From Rubrivivax sp. (lineage in GTDB: Bacteria > Pseudomonadota > Gammaproteobacteria > Burkholderiales > Burkholderiaceae_C), in the NCBI GenBank assembly GCA_018780805.1, contig JADMJD010000117.1, forward strand, positions 1-40,711: a DNA stretch of 40,711 nucleotides, read 5' to 3'. This document shows positions 8,251-17,629 of the stretch, one piece after another. The notes under the pieces are model-generated. The model worked only from the letters and a program-made list of their open reading frames with translations. It was not told the DNA's origin and ran no database searches. The translations under genes and the position numbers were made by a program. The first letter of the stretch is position 1, and every line of letters starts with the position of its first letter.

Positions 8251-9204
8251 TCAGAGTTGGTAGTTGTCGTCGTCGCCAGCGCCGCCGGCCAGGGCGCGCT
8301 CGATCAGCGCACGGGTCAGGCGGTCGGACAGCAGCTCGGCAAAGCTGAAGACGAAGTGTCGCAAATAGGCGCCGCGGCGGAAGGCCACACGCGTGACGTT
8401 GCGGCCAAACAGATGCCCCACCGGGATGCTGACCAGGCCACTGTCGGGGGGATCGTCGCGCATCGCCATTTCGGCGACGATGCCCACACCCAGGCCCAGC
8501 TTGACGTAGGTCTTGATGACGTCGGAATCGATGGCTTCCAGCACCACGTCGGGGCGCAGCTTGCGCTGCAAAAACGCGTTGTCGATGCGGCGCCGGCCGG
8601 TGAAGGTGGGGTGGTAGGACACCAGCGGCTCGGCCGCCAGCTGCTCCAGCGTCGGCCGCGCCACCGCAGCCAGCGCATGGCCCGTTGGTACGACGATCAC
8701 ATGCTGCCAGTCGTAACACGGCACCGTGATCAGCTCGTCGTGTGCTTCCAGCGATTCGGTGGCCAGGCCGATGTCGGCGGCGCCGTCGATCAGCATCTGC
8801 GCCACCTGCTCGGGGTTGCCCTGGTGCAGCGCCACGCGCACCTCGGGGTAACGCCGGCGCAGCAGCGCCACCGGGCCGGGCAGCATGTAGCGGGCCTGGG
8901 TGTGCGTGGCGGCGATGGACAGTGTTCCGCGCTCCTGCTTGCTGAACTCCTCGCCAATGGCCTTGAGGTTCTCCAGTTCGTGCAGGATGCGTTCGATCGA
9001 GGCCAGCACATGCTGGCCCGGCTCGGTGATGCGGCGCAGGCGTTTGCCGTGGCGCTGGAAGATCTCGATGCCCAGCTCTTCTTCCAGCTCCAGGATGGCC
9101 TTGCTGACGCCGGGCTGCGAGGTGTGCAGCGCCTTCGCGGCCTCGGTCAGGTTCAGGCCTCGGCGCACCGCTTCGCGCACGAAGCGGAACTGGTGCAGGT
9201 TCAT
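8251..9204 (-). CDS. cysB: CysB-family LysR regulator of sulfur assimilation
   Basis: This protein of 317 residues is a LysR-type regulator of the CysB/Cbl class, which activates sulfate uptake and cysteine biosynthesis in response to N- or O-acetylserine. The N-terminal helix-turn-helix runs LTEAAKALHTSQPGVSKAI (residues 19-37). The effector domain has the CysB sulfate/inducer motif AATHTQARY, with Thr100, Thr102 and Gln103 at the same numbers as in enterobacterial CysB. I chose the ATG at 9204 instead of an in-frame start further up because MNLHQFRFVREAV is the conserved CysB N-terminus. This start overlaps the cbiX stop by four bases (ATGA), implying translational coupling. The C-terminal tail is Gly/Asp rich. 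Confidence 0.93.
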   Translation of the reverse strand: MNLHQFRFVREAVRRGLNLTEAAKALHTSQPGVSKAILELEEELGIEIFQRHGKRLRRITEPGQHVLASIERILHELENLKAIGEEFSKQERGTLSIAATHTQARYMLPGPVALLRRRYPEVRVALHQGNPEQVAQMLIDGAADIGLATESLEAHDELITVPCYDWQHVIVVPTGHALAAVARPTLEQLAAEPLVSYHPTFTGRRRIDNAFLQRKLRPDVVLEAIDSDVIKTYVKLGLGVGIVAEMAMRDDPPDSGLVSIPVGHLFGRNVTRVAFRRGAYLRHFVFSFAELLSDRLTRALIERALAGGAGDDDNYQL

Positions 9205-9572
9205 GGTTTCAGGGCATCCGTCGCGGCGGCGGCCAAGGCGTCGATCACCGACGGCAGTTCGCCCACTGGCGGCAGCAGCTGCCACTGCACGGCCGGGTGC
9301 GTGCTGCGCAGCGTGTCGACGATTTCCGGCAGGTCCTTGCGCACATGCCCGCCGGCACCCAGAAAGAGCGGCAGGATGGTCACCGCCGTGCAGCCGTGCG
9401 TCACCAACTCGGCCGCGGCGGTGGGCAGGCTGGGGGTCATCAGCTCCAGGAAGGCCAGGCGCACGGCCACGTCGGGCTGCGTGGCCCGCACACGGGCCGC
9501 CACCGCCTCGAACGGAGCGGCCCAGCGGGGGTCGCGGGCGCCGTGGGCAAAGAGGATCAGGCCGTGGTTCAT
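9201..9572 (-). CDS. cbiX: CbiX/SirB-type sirohydrochlorin chelatase (short form)
   Basis: This 123-residue protein matches the single-domain CbiX(S)/SirB chelatases, which insert Fe2+ or Co2+ into sirohydrochlorin. The motif FAHGARDP places His10 at the active site, and LFLGAGGHVRKD supplies His76; these two histidines bind the metal in the family. Short forms act as homodimers. The start at 9572 fits the family N-terminus; earlier in-frame codons run back into lptG. Iron chelation gives siroheme, the cofactor of sulfite reductase, so the direct overlap with cysB makes functional sense. It follows lptG after eight bases and may be read from the lptFG transcript. Confidence 0.9.
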   Translation of the reverse strand: MNHGLILFAHGARDPRWAAPFEAVAARVRATQPDVAVRLAFLELMTPSLPTAAAELVTHGCTAVTILPLFLGAGGHVRKDLPEIVDTLRSTHPAVQWQLLPPVGELPSVIDALAAAATDALKP

Positions 9573-9580
9573 CGTGTCAC

Positions 9581-10681
9581 TCACCGGTAGCGCACCAGCC
9601 AGGCAAAGGCGGCGAGAGAAAGCAGCAGGTACAGCAGCCCCGGCGCCGCCGAGACCACCCAGGGTGTGAGGTCGGACAACACACCCAGGTGGCCGGCGAT
9701 GTTGTTCAGCAGCACAAAGCTGATGCCCAGCAGGATGCCGCCAAACACCTTGAGGCTGACACCGCCGCTGCGCGACTGCAGGTAGGCAAAGGGCAGGGCC
9801 AGCGCCACCATCACGATGCAGGCCAGCGGGTACAGTGCCCGCTTCCAGAACTGCAGTTCGTAGCGCTGCGCGGCCTGGTCCTGCTCGGCCAGGTGGCCGC
9901 TGTAGCGCCACAGGGCCCAGGTGGTCATGGTCTCGGCCGGCAGCAAAGCGGCGGCCACCACCTGCGCGTTCAGGGTCGTGGCCCAGCGCAGGCTGGGCAG
10001 GCGCTGCACGAGCACCGGCCCGCCATCCTCCGGCCAGCGCAGCTGTTCGGCGTCGCTCAGCAGCCAGTGGCCATCACCTTCCACCCGGGCGCGCGGCGCT
10101 GCCAGGCGCTGCACCAGCCGGCCCTGGGCGTTGAACTCGTAGATGCGCACGTCCGTCAGCGTACCGTCGCCGGCCAGCCCGCCGACGTTGGCCGACACCG
10201 CATGTGCGCTGTCCGCCTGCCCGTGTTTTTCCTTCAGCCAGGCACCGGGGCCGGACAGGCGCAGCCCACCGCCTGCGCGCGCCTTGAGCAACACGGCCTG
10301 GCGCTCGCTGGCCGGTGCCACGATGTCGCCGATCACGAAGGTCACCGCCGCGAAGGCCACGCCCAGCCCGGCCAGCAGCAGCAAGGCCCTTCGCGGGCCC
10401 AGGCCGCCGGTGCGCAGGATGGTGAACTCCGAGCTCTGCGCCATGCGCGACAGCGCGTAGATGGTGCCGATCAGCACCGCGATCGGCATCAGCTCATAGG
10501 CGTGGCCGGGCAGGGCGTACAGCGCCGCCAGCACCGCGATGGCCACGGTGCGGCCCTTCTGGCCCACGCCGTCGAGCTGATCGACCAGGTCGATGAAAAA
10601 AAACAGCGACAAAAAGGCCAGGCCCACAAACACCACTGAGGACACGATGTCCCGGTACAGCAGACGGCGCACGGTCTTCAT
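9581..10681 (-). CDS. lptG: LPS export ABC transporter permease LptG
   Basis: This 366-residue inner-membrane protein belongs to the LptF/LptG (YjgP/YjgQ) family. With LptF and the ATPase LptB it extracts lipopolysaccharide from the inner membrane and passes it to LptC-LptA. Three N-terminal membrane helices (about 13-35, 60-80, 100-120) contain the typical [12 protein letters not shown] coupling segment near residue 81. A periplasmic beta domain follows (about 135-265), then three C-terminal helices. The ATG at 10681 overlaps the lptF stop by four bases, so the pair is translationally coupled. Upstream in-frame codons lie inside lptF and were ignored. Confidence 0.95.
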   Translation of the reverse strand: MKTVRRLLYRDIVSSVVFVGLAFLSLFFFIDLVDQLDGVGQKGRTVAIAVLAALYALPGHAYELMPIAVLIGTIYALSRMAQSSEFTILRTGGLGPRRALLLLAGLGVAFAAVTFVIGDIVAPASERQAVLLKARAGGGLRLSGPGAWLKEKHGQADSAHAVSANVGGLAGDGTLTDVRIYEFNAQGRLVQRLAAPRARVEGDGHWLLSDAEQLRWPEDGGPVLVQRLPSLRWATTLNAQVVAAALLPAETMTTWALWRYSGHLAEQDQAAQRYELQFWKRALYPLACIVMVALALPFAYLQSRSGGVSLKVFGGILLGISFVLLNNIAGHLGVLSDLTPWVVSAAPGLLYLLLSLAAFAWLVRYR

Positions 10682-11772
10682 GCGGCGGCCCGGCGCCGTG
10701 GCCACAAACGCCACACGGTGGCGTGTTCGCGCCACGCGATCAGCGCCAGCGCCAGCGCGAACATGCCGCCATGCAGGCCCAGCAGCGCCGTACCCATGGA
10801 CATCCGGCCCGAGGCGATCCAGGCCTGCGACAGGTTGATCAGGTTGTAGTAGACGACGAAGCCCAGCAGCGCCAGCAGCAGGTTCCAGTTGCTGGCCCGG
10901 CGCGGTTGGGTGGCCGACAGGCCCAGGCCCAGCAGCAGCAGGTTGGCCGCCCCCAGCGTGAGGCCGATGCGCCACGACAGCTCGGCCTGGTGGCGCGGCG
11001 TCGGGTCCTGCAGCAGGGCCAGCGTGCCCAGGCTGCGTGGCGGCTGCTGCGCCGCCAGCCGTGCGGCTTTTTCGCCGACCACCACGCGGTAGTCCTCGAA
11101 GCTGGACTGCGCCTTGTCGCCGGTCTTCAGGTCGACGTCATTGCGCTGGCCACGTTCGAGCACCAGCACCCGGTCGTCGCCCTGGGTCTCCAGGCGGCCG
11201 CGGTTGGCGGACGTCACGGATTCCTTGTCGCCGACGTTCGACAGGATGAACACGTTGCGGGCCTGCGCGGCATCCGTGCCGTCACGTTCGATGAAAAACA
11301 CGCGTTTGCCGTCGGAGGACTGCTGGAACACACCCGGCGCCACACGCGACAGGTCAGAGCGCTGCGCATAGCGCTCGCGCAACTCGGCACCGTTGCGGTT
11401 GCCCCAGGGCCAGACCACGAACATCAGCACCGCGATCACCGCCAGCACCGGCCAGGTGGTGCGCAGCACCGGCCGCACGAAGCGCGACAGGCTCACGCCG
11501 CTGGCGAACCAGATCACCATCTCGCTGTCGCGGTACATGCGGCCCAGCGTGACGACGATGGCCACAAACAGCGACAACGCCAGCATCGTGGGCAGGTTGC
11601 CCAGGGCCACATAACCCAGCAGCAGCACCACGTCCTGCGGGGCCACCTGGCCCTTCGCGGCCTGGCCCACGGTGCGGATCAGCAGCATGGTCAGCACGAT
11701 GGTCAGGATGACGACCAGGGTGGCTCCGAAGCTCCGCGCCAACTCTCGCCGCACCGTCGAATCGAATACCAT
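10678..11772 (-). CDS. lptF: LPS export ABC transporter permease LptF
   Basis: This 364-residue partner of LptG has the same 3+3 membrane helix layout around a periplasmic jellyroll. [15 protein letters not shown] is the conserved start of LptF. The cytoplasmic coupling helix [13 protein letters not shown] (about 82-94) corresponds to the LptB contact site. The C-terminal membrane part includes [14 protein letters not shown] and FVVYYNL. The gene is first in a minus-strand run lptF-lptG-cbiX-cysB-ybdL with overlaps or gaps of at most eight bases. It diverges from pepA with only 39 bp between start codons, the same gene arrangement as in E. coli but much tighter. The promoter must lie at least partly in the pepA coding region. 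Confidence 0.95.
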   Translation of the reverse strand: MVFDSTVRRELARSFGATLVVILTIVLTMLLIRTVGQAAKGQVAPQDVVLLLGYVALGNLPTMLALSLFVAIVVTLGRMYRDSEMVIWFASGVSLSRFVRPVLRTTWPVLAVIAVLMFVVWPWGNRNGAELRERYAQRSDLSRVAPGVFQQSSDGKRVFFIERDGTDAAQARNVFILSNVGDKESVTSANRGRLETQGDDRVLVLERGQRNDVDLKTGDKAQSSFEDYRVVVGEKAARLAAQQPPRSLGTLALLQDPTPRHQAELSWRIGLTLGAANLLLLGLGLSATQPRRASNWNLLLALLGFVVYYNLINLSQAWIASGRMSMGTALLGLHGGMFALALALIAWREHATVWRLWPRRRAAA

Positions 11773-11811
11773 CCTGCGCTTTGTTGCCGAGCTTCTGAAT
11801 TGGACGCGATT

Positions 11812-13290
11812 ATGGACTTCAAGACCCTGGTGCCCGGTGCGGGTGGTGCGGCGGCGGTGGCAGCTGATGCGCTGGTGGTGGTGGTGGCGGGTGACGCAGT
11901 GCCCGCGGCCCTGCCCAAGGCGCTGGCGACGGCCTGCCAGCAGGCTGTGGACGCCGGTGACTTCGAGCTCAAGGCCGGCCGCACGGCCTGGCTCACCGGC
12001 GTGGCCGGCGTCAAGGCGCCGCGCGTGGTCTTCACGCACGCGGCCGATGCAAGTGCCGCCGCCTTCCGCAAGGCCGTGGCCGCGGGCCTGGCACTGATCA
12101 AGGGCACGGGCACCGTGCAGCTGGCCGTCGCCAGTGCTGGTGCGGCCGAACCCGATGCCGCGTCGGCCGAGGCGCTCGTGGCCGCCGTGGCCGAGGCCAC
12201 CTACATCTACCGCGCCACCAAGCCGAGCGCCGCCCCGGCAGGCAAGCTCAAGGGCGTGACGCTGCTGGTGGGCAAGGCCCAGGCCGATGCCGCCGAGACC
12301 GGCCTGAAGCAGGGCCAGGCCATCGCCGCCGGTGTGCACCTGGCGCGTGAATGTGCCAACCGCCCGGGCAATGTCTGCACGCCGACTTACCTGGCGCAGG
12401 AGGCCAAGAAGCTCGCCAAGGCGCCGCGCATCAAGGTCGAGGTGCTGGAGCGCAAGGACTGCGAAAAACTCGGCATGGGCAGTTTCCTGTCCGTGGCCCA
12501 GGGCTCGGACGAGCCGCTGAAGTTCATCGTGCTGCGCTACAGCGGCGCGGCCAAGACCGCGGCGCCCGTGGTGCTGGTGGGCAAGGGCATCACCTTCGAC
12601 ACCGGTGGCATCTCGCTCAAACCCGGCGCCGAGATGGACGAGATGAAGTACGACATGGGCGGCGCCGCCAGCGTGCTGGGCACCTTCAAGGCCCTGGCCG
12701 ATCTGCAGCCGGCAATCAACGTCGTGGGGCTGATTCCCGCGACCGAGAACATGCCCAGCGGCAAGGCCGTGAAGCCGGGTGACGTGGTCACCAGCATGAG
12801 CGGCCAGACCATCGAGATCCTGAACACCGACGCCGAAGGCCGGCTGATCCTGTGCGATGCGCTGACCTACGCCGAGCGCTTCAAGCCCGCGGCCGTGGTC
12901 GACATCGCCACGCTCACCGGGGCCTGCGTGATCGCGCTGGGCCACCACCGCAGCGGCCTCTTCAGCCCGGACGACGCGCTGGCCGCCGAACTGCTGGCCG
13001 CTGGCGACAAGGGCCAGGACCCGGCCTGGCGCATGCCCACCGACGCCGAGTACGACGAAGGCCTGAAGAGCCACTACGCCGACATGGCCAACATCGGCGG
13101 CCGTGCCGGGGGGGCCATCACGGCGGCGATGTTCCTCAAGCGCTACACGGGCAAGTTCCTGTGGGCGCACCTGGACATCGCCGGCACCGCCTGGAAGTCG
13201 GGTGCTGCGAAGGGCGCCACCGGCCGCCCGGTGCCGCTGCTGACGCACTTCCTGCTTTCGCGCGCGGCAGCCCGCGCCGCGGGTCGTTGA
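11812..13290 (+). CDS. pepA: Leucyl aminopeptidase PepA (M17)
   Basis: This 492-residue M17 zinc/manganese aminopeptidase removes N-terminal residues, preferably Leu, as a cytosolic hexamer. The metal and catalytic residues are all present: Lys258 and Asp263 in [10 protein letters not shown], Asp281 in MKYDMGG, and Asp340 and Glu342 in the family signature NTDAEGRL. Spacings equal those in E. coli PepA. The N-terminal domain (about 1-160) is Ala rich and variable, as usual; in E. coli it binds DNA at cer sites and carAB, a role not inferable here. The ATG at 11812 is the only start that clears lptF. holC follows after 14 bases. Confidence 0.95.
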   Translation: MDFKTLVPGAGGAAAVAADALVVVVAGDAVPAALPKALATACQQAVDAGDFELKAGRTAWLTGVAGVKAPRVVFTHAADASAAAFRKAVAAGLALIKGTGTVQLAVASAGAAEPDAASAEALVAAVAEATYIYRATKPSAAPAGKLKGVTLLVGKAQADAAETGLKQGQAIAAGVHLARECANRPGNVCTPTYLAQEAKKLAKAPRIKVEVLERKDCEKLGMGSFLSVAQGSDEPLKFIVLRYSGAAKTAAPVVLVGKGITFDTGGISLKPGAEMDEMKYDMGGAASVLGTFKALADLQPAINVVGLIPATENMPSGKAVKPGDVVTSMSGQTIEILNTDAEGRLILCDALTYAERFKPAAVVDIATLTGACVIALGHHRSGLFSPDDALAAELLAAGDKGQDPAWRMPTDAEYDEGLKSHYADMANIGGRAGGAITAAMFLKRYTGKFLWAHLDIAGTAWKSGAAKGATGRPVPLLTHFLLSRAAARAAGR

Positions 13291-13304
13291 CACCCAGGTC
13301 TGCG

Positions 13305-13736
13305 ATGCCGGCAGCGGTGGAGTTCCACACCGGCGTGGCCGACCCGCTGTTGTTCGCCTGCCGGCTGCTGCGCAAGGCCAGCCGCAGTGGCGCGCGGGTG
13401 CTGGTGACGGCGCCGCCCGAGACGCTGGCGGCGCTGGACACCGCGCTCTGGACCTTCGAGCCGCTGGACTTTGTGCCGCATGTGCGGTTGCCCGGCCCGG
13501 CCGCGGCGCTGGCGCCGCGCACGCCGGTCTGGCTGGCGCCTGAGGGGCAGTGGCCGGCCGATGCACCGCCCGTGCTGGTCAACCTGGGTGCCACGCCGCC
13601 CGACGATGCCGAGGCCTTCACGCGCGTGATCGAGGTCGTGGGCACCGATCCGGACCAGCGCGCCGGCGGCCGTGCCCGCTGGCGGCACTACGAAGGCTGG
13701 GGCGTCAAGCCGCTGCACCATTCCGCAGCGTCCTGA
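13305..13736 (+). CDS. holC: DNA polymerase III chi subunit HolC
   Basis: This 143-residue protein matches HolC, the chi subunit of the replicative clamp loader, which binds single-stranded DNA-binding protein. The N-terminal segment VEFHTGVADPLLFACRLLRKA and the central LDTALWTFEPLDFVPHV are typical; the latter corresponds to the conserved WTF/F-P-H region. The C-terminal motif RARWRHYEGWGVKP is also diagnostic. pepA-holC is a conserved pair in gamma- and betaproteobacteria (followed by valS in E. coli), but valS is not present here. The downstream gene is an unrelated transport protein after 166 bp. Confidence 0.92.
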   Translation: MPAAVEFHTGVADPLLFACRLLRKASRSGARVLVTAPPETLAALDTALWTFEPLDFVPHVRLPGPAAALAPRTPVWLAPEGQWPADAPPVLVNLGATPPDDAEAFTRVIEVVGTDPDQRAGGRARWRHYEGWGVKPLHHSAAS

Positions 13737-13801
13737 GCCTGTCGGCGCCGGGCACGGTCCGTGCGTTGAGGGCAGACGTCGTCGGCCTGCCCCTCAGGCT
13801 T

Positions 13802-13819
13802 ACCCGCTCCCGAGCGGGT
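13802..13819 (+). terminator. Possible weak terminator or leader hairpin after holC
   Basis: ACCCGCT and AGCGGGT form a seven-base-pair stem around CCCG. Only a loose T content follows (GTTCATTTGGGG), so this is not a textbook rho-independent terminator. About 20 bases on, a second possible stem pairs CCCCC (13838-13842) with GGGGG (13853-13857). Both stems lie between holC and the binding-protein gene and could end the pepA-holC message or sit in the next leader. Confidence 0.3.
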
Positions 13820-13902
13820 GTTCATTTGGGGTATCGTCCCCCGCTTCAACATGGGGGGCTGGTCGCGTCCCGTTGAGTTTTTCCACACCTGGAGGTTCGT
13901 AC

Positions 13903-15054
13903 ATGCAAGTCAAGTTCACTGTGATCGTCGGTGCCGTTGCCACGCTGCTGGCCGGTTCTGCGATGGCGCAAGACCTGGTCATCAAGATCGGTCACGTCGG
14001 TCCCACCAGCGGTGGCATCGCCCACCTGGGCAAGGACAACGAAAACGGCGCCCGCATGGCCATCGACGAACTCAACGCCAAGGGCGTGATGATCGGCGGC
14101 AAGAAGGCCAAGTTCGAACTGCTGGCCGAAGACGATGCCGGCGACCCGAAACAAGGCACGGCCGCCGCGCAGAAGCTGGTCGACAGCAAGGTCAACGGCG
14201 TCATCGGCCACCTGAACTCCGGCACCACCATCCCGGCGTCCAAGCTGTACAGCGATGCCGGCATCCCGCAGATCTCCCCGTCCGCGACCAACCCCAAGTA
14301 CACCCGCAACGGCTACAAGACGGCCTTCCGCGTCGTGGCCGATGACGTGCACCTGGGTGGCACGCTGGGCAAGTACGCCGTCACGCAGGTGAAGGGCAAG
14401 TCCATCGCCATCATCGACGACCGCACCGCCTACGGCCAGGGTGTGGCCGAAGAGTTCGAAAAGGGTGTCAAGGCCGCCGGCGGCAAGACCGTGGGCCGCC
14501 AGTTCACCACCGACAAGGCCACGGACTTCACCGCCATCCTGACCGCCATCAAGGGTGCCAAGCCCGACGTGGTGTTCTTCGGCGGCATGGACGCCGTCGC
14601 CGGCCCGATGCTGCGCCAGATGAAACAGCTGGGCATCGACGCCAAGTTCATGGGCGGCGACGGCATCTGCTCGGGCGAGCTGCCCAAGCTGGCCGCCGGC
14701 ACGATGGGTGACGGCCAGGTGATCTGTGCCGAAGCCGGTGGTGTCGACGCCAAGGACCCGGCCGCCGTCAAGGCGATGGCCGACTTCCGCGCCAAGTTCA
14801 AGGCCAAGTTCAACGCCGACGTGCAGATCTACGCCCCGTACGTCTACGACGCGACGATGGTGATGGCCGACGCCATGGTCAAGGCCGGCTCCGCCGACCC
14901 GGCCAAGTACCTGCCGGTGCTGGCCAAGACCAGCGGCTACAAGGGTGTGACCGGCGTCATCGGCTTCGATGGCAAGGGCGACATCAAGAACGGCGCGCTG
15001 ACCCTGTACACGTACAAGGCCGGTGCCAAGGAATCGCTCGGCGTCGTGCGCTGA
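13903..15054 (+). CDS. Branched-chain amino acid ABC transporter substrate-binding protein (LivK-like)
   Basis: This 383-residue periplasmic binding protein of the Leu/Ile/Val (type I) family would capture amino acids and hand them to a LivHMGF-type importer. A signal peptide ends at about residue 22 (GSAMAQ). The mature start VIKIGHVGPTSG and the segment NGVIGHLNSGTTIPASKLY (near 100) are typical of the LivJ/LivK fold, followed by the second lobe with DDRTAYGQG. A good ribosome binding site GGAGG (13891-13895) lies seven bases before the ATG. Codon use is strongly biased to GGC/GCC/AAG, suggesting high expression. No permease or ATPase gene is nearby, so it is an orphan here. A strong terminator follows. 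Exact ligand unknown. Confidence 0.93.
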   Translation: MQVKFTVIVGAVATLLAGSAMAQDLVIKIGHVGPTSGGIAHLGKDNENGARMAIDELNAKGVMIGGKKAKFELLAEDDAGDPKQGTAAAQKLVDSKVNGVIGHLNSGTTIPASKLYSDAGIPQISPSATNPKYTRNGYKTAFRVVADDVHLGGTLGKYAVTQVKGKSIAIIDDRTAYGQGVAEEFEKGVKAAGGKTVGRQFTTDKATDFTAILTAIKGAKPDVVFFGGMDAVAGPMLRQMKQLGIDAKFMGGDGICSGELPKLAAGTMGDGQVICAEAGGVDAKDPAAVKAMADFRAKFKAKFNADVQIYAPYVYDATMVMADAMVKAGSADPAKYLPVLAKTSGYKGVTGVIGFDGKGDIKNGALTLYTYKAGAKESLGVVR

Positions 15055-15073
15055 CCGGTTTCAACTGCAGGAC

Positions 15074-15100
15074 AAAGGCGCCCCGCGGGGCGCCTTTTTT
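15074..15100. terminator. Strong, symmetric rho-independent terminator
   Basis: AAAGGCGCCCC (15074-15084) pairs perfectly with GGGGCGCCTTT (15087-15097) around a two-base centre, and the T run extends to 15100. The A run on the other side gives the minus strand a short T tail too. It sits 19 bases after the binding-protein stop and 17 bases after the glgP stop on the other strand, so it can end both converging transcripts. Confidence 0.93.
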
Positions 15101-15117
15101 GTGGCTGTCCGCGGCCT

Positions 15118-17544
15118 TCAGGCCGGTGCCACGCGCCAGATCTCCTTGGCGTATTGCCCGATGGTGCGGTCCGCCGAAAACGGGCCCATGCCGGCCACGT
15201 TCAGGATGGCCTTCTCCGCCCAGGCCTGGGGCTGGCTGAACAAGCTGTCCACGCGGCCCTGCGTGGCCACGTAGTCGGCGTAGTCGGCCAGCAGCAGGTA
15301 GTGGTCGACCTGCAGCAGGGATTCCACCAGCCCGCGGTAGCGGCCGGGCTCGTCGGGCGAAAACAGGCCACCGCCGATGGCGTCCAGCACCGCCTGCAGC
15401 GCGGGGTTCTGCGCCGCGATCTCGGCCGGCCGGTAACCGGCGCGGCGCGTGGCCTCGACCTCGGGTGTGCGCAGGCCGAAGATGAAGATGTTCTCATCGC
15501 CCACGGCCTGGCGGATCTCGATGTTGGCACCGTCGTCGGTGCCGATGGTCAGCGCGCCGTTGAGCGCCAGCTTCATGTTGCCGGTGCCCGAGGCCTCGGT
15601 GCCGGCGGTGGAGATCTGCTCCGACAGGTCGGCGCCCGGCATGATGGTCTCGGCCACCGAGACGCCGTAGTTCGGCACAAACGCCACGGCCAGCCGGCCG
15701 GCCACCCGCAGGTCGTGGTTGACGATGGAGGCCACGTCGTGGATCAGCCGGATGATGGTCTTGGCCGCCACGTAGCTGGACGCGGCCTTGCCCGCAAACA
15801 GCACCGTGCGCGGCACCCAGTCGCGCTGCGGCTCGCTGATGATGGCCAGGTAACGTGTGACCACGTGCAGCACGTTCAGCAGCTGGCGCTTGTACTCGTG
15901 GATGCGTTTGACCTGCACGTCGAACAGGCTGGCCGGGTCCAGCGGCAGGCTGAGCTGGCTGCGCACCAGGGCCGCCAGCCGTTGTTTGTTGCCCAGCTTC
16001 ACTTTCATGAAGGCTTCGGCAAAGCTGGCATCGGTGGCCAGCGGGCGCAGCTCCGCCAGGCGGTCCAGGTCGCGCCGCCAGGCCGGGCCGATGGCGCCGT
16101 CGATCAGCGCCGTCAGTTGCGGGTTGGCCTGCATCAGCCAGCGGCGCGGGGTCACGCCGTTGGTCATGTTGGTGAAACGCTCGGGCCAGATCGACGCGAA
16201 GTCCGAGAAGATGGTCTGCACCAGCAGGTCGGAGTGCAGCGCCGAGACGCCGTTGACGGTGTGGCTGCCGACGATGCTGAGGTTGGCCATGCGCATGCGG
16301 CGCTCGCCGTTTTCGTCGATCAGCGAGAGGCGCCGCAGGAACTCGGCATCCCCCGGCCGCTTGCGCGAGGCCAGCAGCAGGAACTCGTGGTTGATGCGGT
16401 AGACGATCTCCAGGTGGCGCGGCAGCACGGCCTGGATCAGGCCCACCGGCCAGGTCTCCAGCGCCTCGGGCATCAGTGTGTGGTTGGTGTAGCTGAAGGT
16501 GGCCTGCGTGATGGTCCAGGCTTGGTCCCAGGGCAGGCGGTGTTCGTCCACCAGCAGCCGCATCAGCTCGGCCACACCGATGGCCGGGTGGGTGTCGTTC
16601 AGGTGGATGGCCACCGCATCAGCCAGGTTGGCCAGCGTGCCGTGTTCCAGCAAATGGCGCGCGATCACGTCCTGCAGCGAGGCGCTGGTGAAGAAATACT
16701 CCTGGCGCAGCCGCAGCTCACGCCCGGCGGGTGTGCTGTCGTTCGGGTACAGCACCCAGGAGATGTTTTCGAACTGGTTCTTGAACTCGGCGGCACGTGC
16801 GTAGTCGCCGCTGTTGAAGGCGTGCAGGTCGATGTGGGCGGGTGCCGCCGCGCGCCACAGGCGCAGCGTGCTGACACGTTCGGTGCCCGGCGCCGGGATC
16901 ACCATGTCGTAGGCCTTGGCGTTGACCGCACCGGCGTGGTGCCAAACGGCCGGCCCGCCCGGGCCCTGCGGGTGCTCGACCCAGCCGCCAAAGCGCACCG
17001 GCCAGGCCACGTCGGGCCGCGGGAACTCCCAGGGCGTGCCGTCTTCCAGCCACGGGTCCGGGTGTTCGATCTGGCGCCCGCCCTGGATGCTTTGCGCAAA
17101 CATGCCGAACTCGTAGCGGATGCCGTAGCCGAAGCTGGGCAGGCCCAGGGCCGCCATCGAATCCAGGAAACAGGCCGCCAGCCGGCCCAGGCCGCCGTTG
17201 CCCAGCGCGGCATCCGGCTCGTGGGCCCGCAGGTCTTCCAGCGACTGCGCGTGGGCCTGGGCCACGGCCGCTGCCGGCCCTTCCAGGCCCAGCGCGCCGA
17301 GTGCATTGCCCAGCGTGCGGCCCATCAGGAACTCCATCGACAGGTAGACCACGCGCCGGGCCTTGGCCGCGCGGTCGGCGGCCGCGGTGGCCACCCAGCG
17401 GCGCGACAGCTGCTCGCGCGCGGCCCAGGACACGGCCTGCAGCAGGGCCGAAGGCGAGGCCTCGCCAGGGCTCACGCCGACGGTGTCGCGCAGGTGGCGC
17501 TCGACGTGGGCGGTCAGGTCGGCTGAACTCGGGGTATCGTTCAT
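15118..17544 (-). CDS. glgP: Glycogen/starch/alpha-glucan phosphorylase GlgP
   Basis: This 808-residue GT35 enzyme phosphorolyses alpha-1,4-glucans to glucose 1-phosphate. The PLP-binding lysine is Lys658 in the signature EASGTGNMKLALNGA. MEFLMGRTLGNAL and HEPDAALGNGGLGRLAACF near the N-terminus are conserved phosphorylase segments, as is NMTNGVTPRRWL in the middle. The start at 17544 is preferred to an in-frame codon at 17637, which would overlap glgC on the other strand. The spacer to glgC is 85 bp and should hold both promoters. Degradation (glgP) thus faces synthesis (glgCA). No branching or debranching enzyme gene is in the window. Confidence 0.95.
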   Translation of the reverse strand: MNDTPSSADLTAHVERHLRDTVGVSPGEASPSALLQAVSWAAREQLSRRWVATAAADRAAKARRVVYLSMEFLMGRTLGNALGALGLEGPAAAVAQAHAQSLEDLRAHEPDAALGNGGLGRLAACFLDSMAALGLPSFGYGIRYEFGMFAQSIQGGRQIEHPDPWLEDGTPWEFPRPDVAWPVRFGGWVEHPQGPGGPAVWHHAGAVNAKAYDMVIPAPGTERVSTLRLWRAAAPAHIDLHAFNSGDYARAAEFKNQFENISWVLYPNDSTPAGRELRLRQEYFFTSASLQDVIARHLLEHGTLANLADAVAIHLNDTHPAIGVAELMRLLVDEHRLPWDQAWTITQATFSYTNHTLMPEALETWPVGLIQAVLPRHLEIVYRINHEFLLLASRKRPGDAEFLRRLSLIDENGERRMRMANLSIVGSHTVNGVSALHSDLLVQTIFSDFASIWPERFTNMTNGVTPRRWLMQANPQLTALIDGAIGPAWRRDLDRLAELRPLATDASFAEAFMKVKLGNKQRLAALVRSQLSLPLDPASLFDVQVKRIHEYKRQLLNVLHVVTRYLAIISEPQRDWVPRTVLFAGKAASSYVAAKTIIRLIHDVASIVNHDLRVAGRLAVAFVPNYGVSVAETIMPGADLSEQISTAGTEASGTGNMKLALNGALTIGTDDGANIEIRQAVGDENIFIFGLRTPEVEATRRAGYRPAEIAAQNPALQAVLDAIGGGLFSPDEPGRYRGLVESLLQVDHYLLLADYADYVATQGRVDSLFSQPQAWAEKAILNVAGMGPFSADRTIGQYAKEIWRVAPA

Positions 17545-17629
17545 CGGTATCTCGCGTGGTTCGCAAATCGCGGTGTAGGCGGGCCTGAAAGCAAGAAGCA
17601 GGCACAGCCGCACTGTATCCGGAGGGGAC

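Noticed and set aside
10678..13566. A 962-codon minus-strand frame extending lptF far upstream
   Set aside because: The extension runs antisense through pepA and holC. LptF homology begins only at the Met at 11772.
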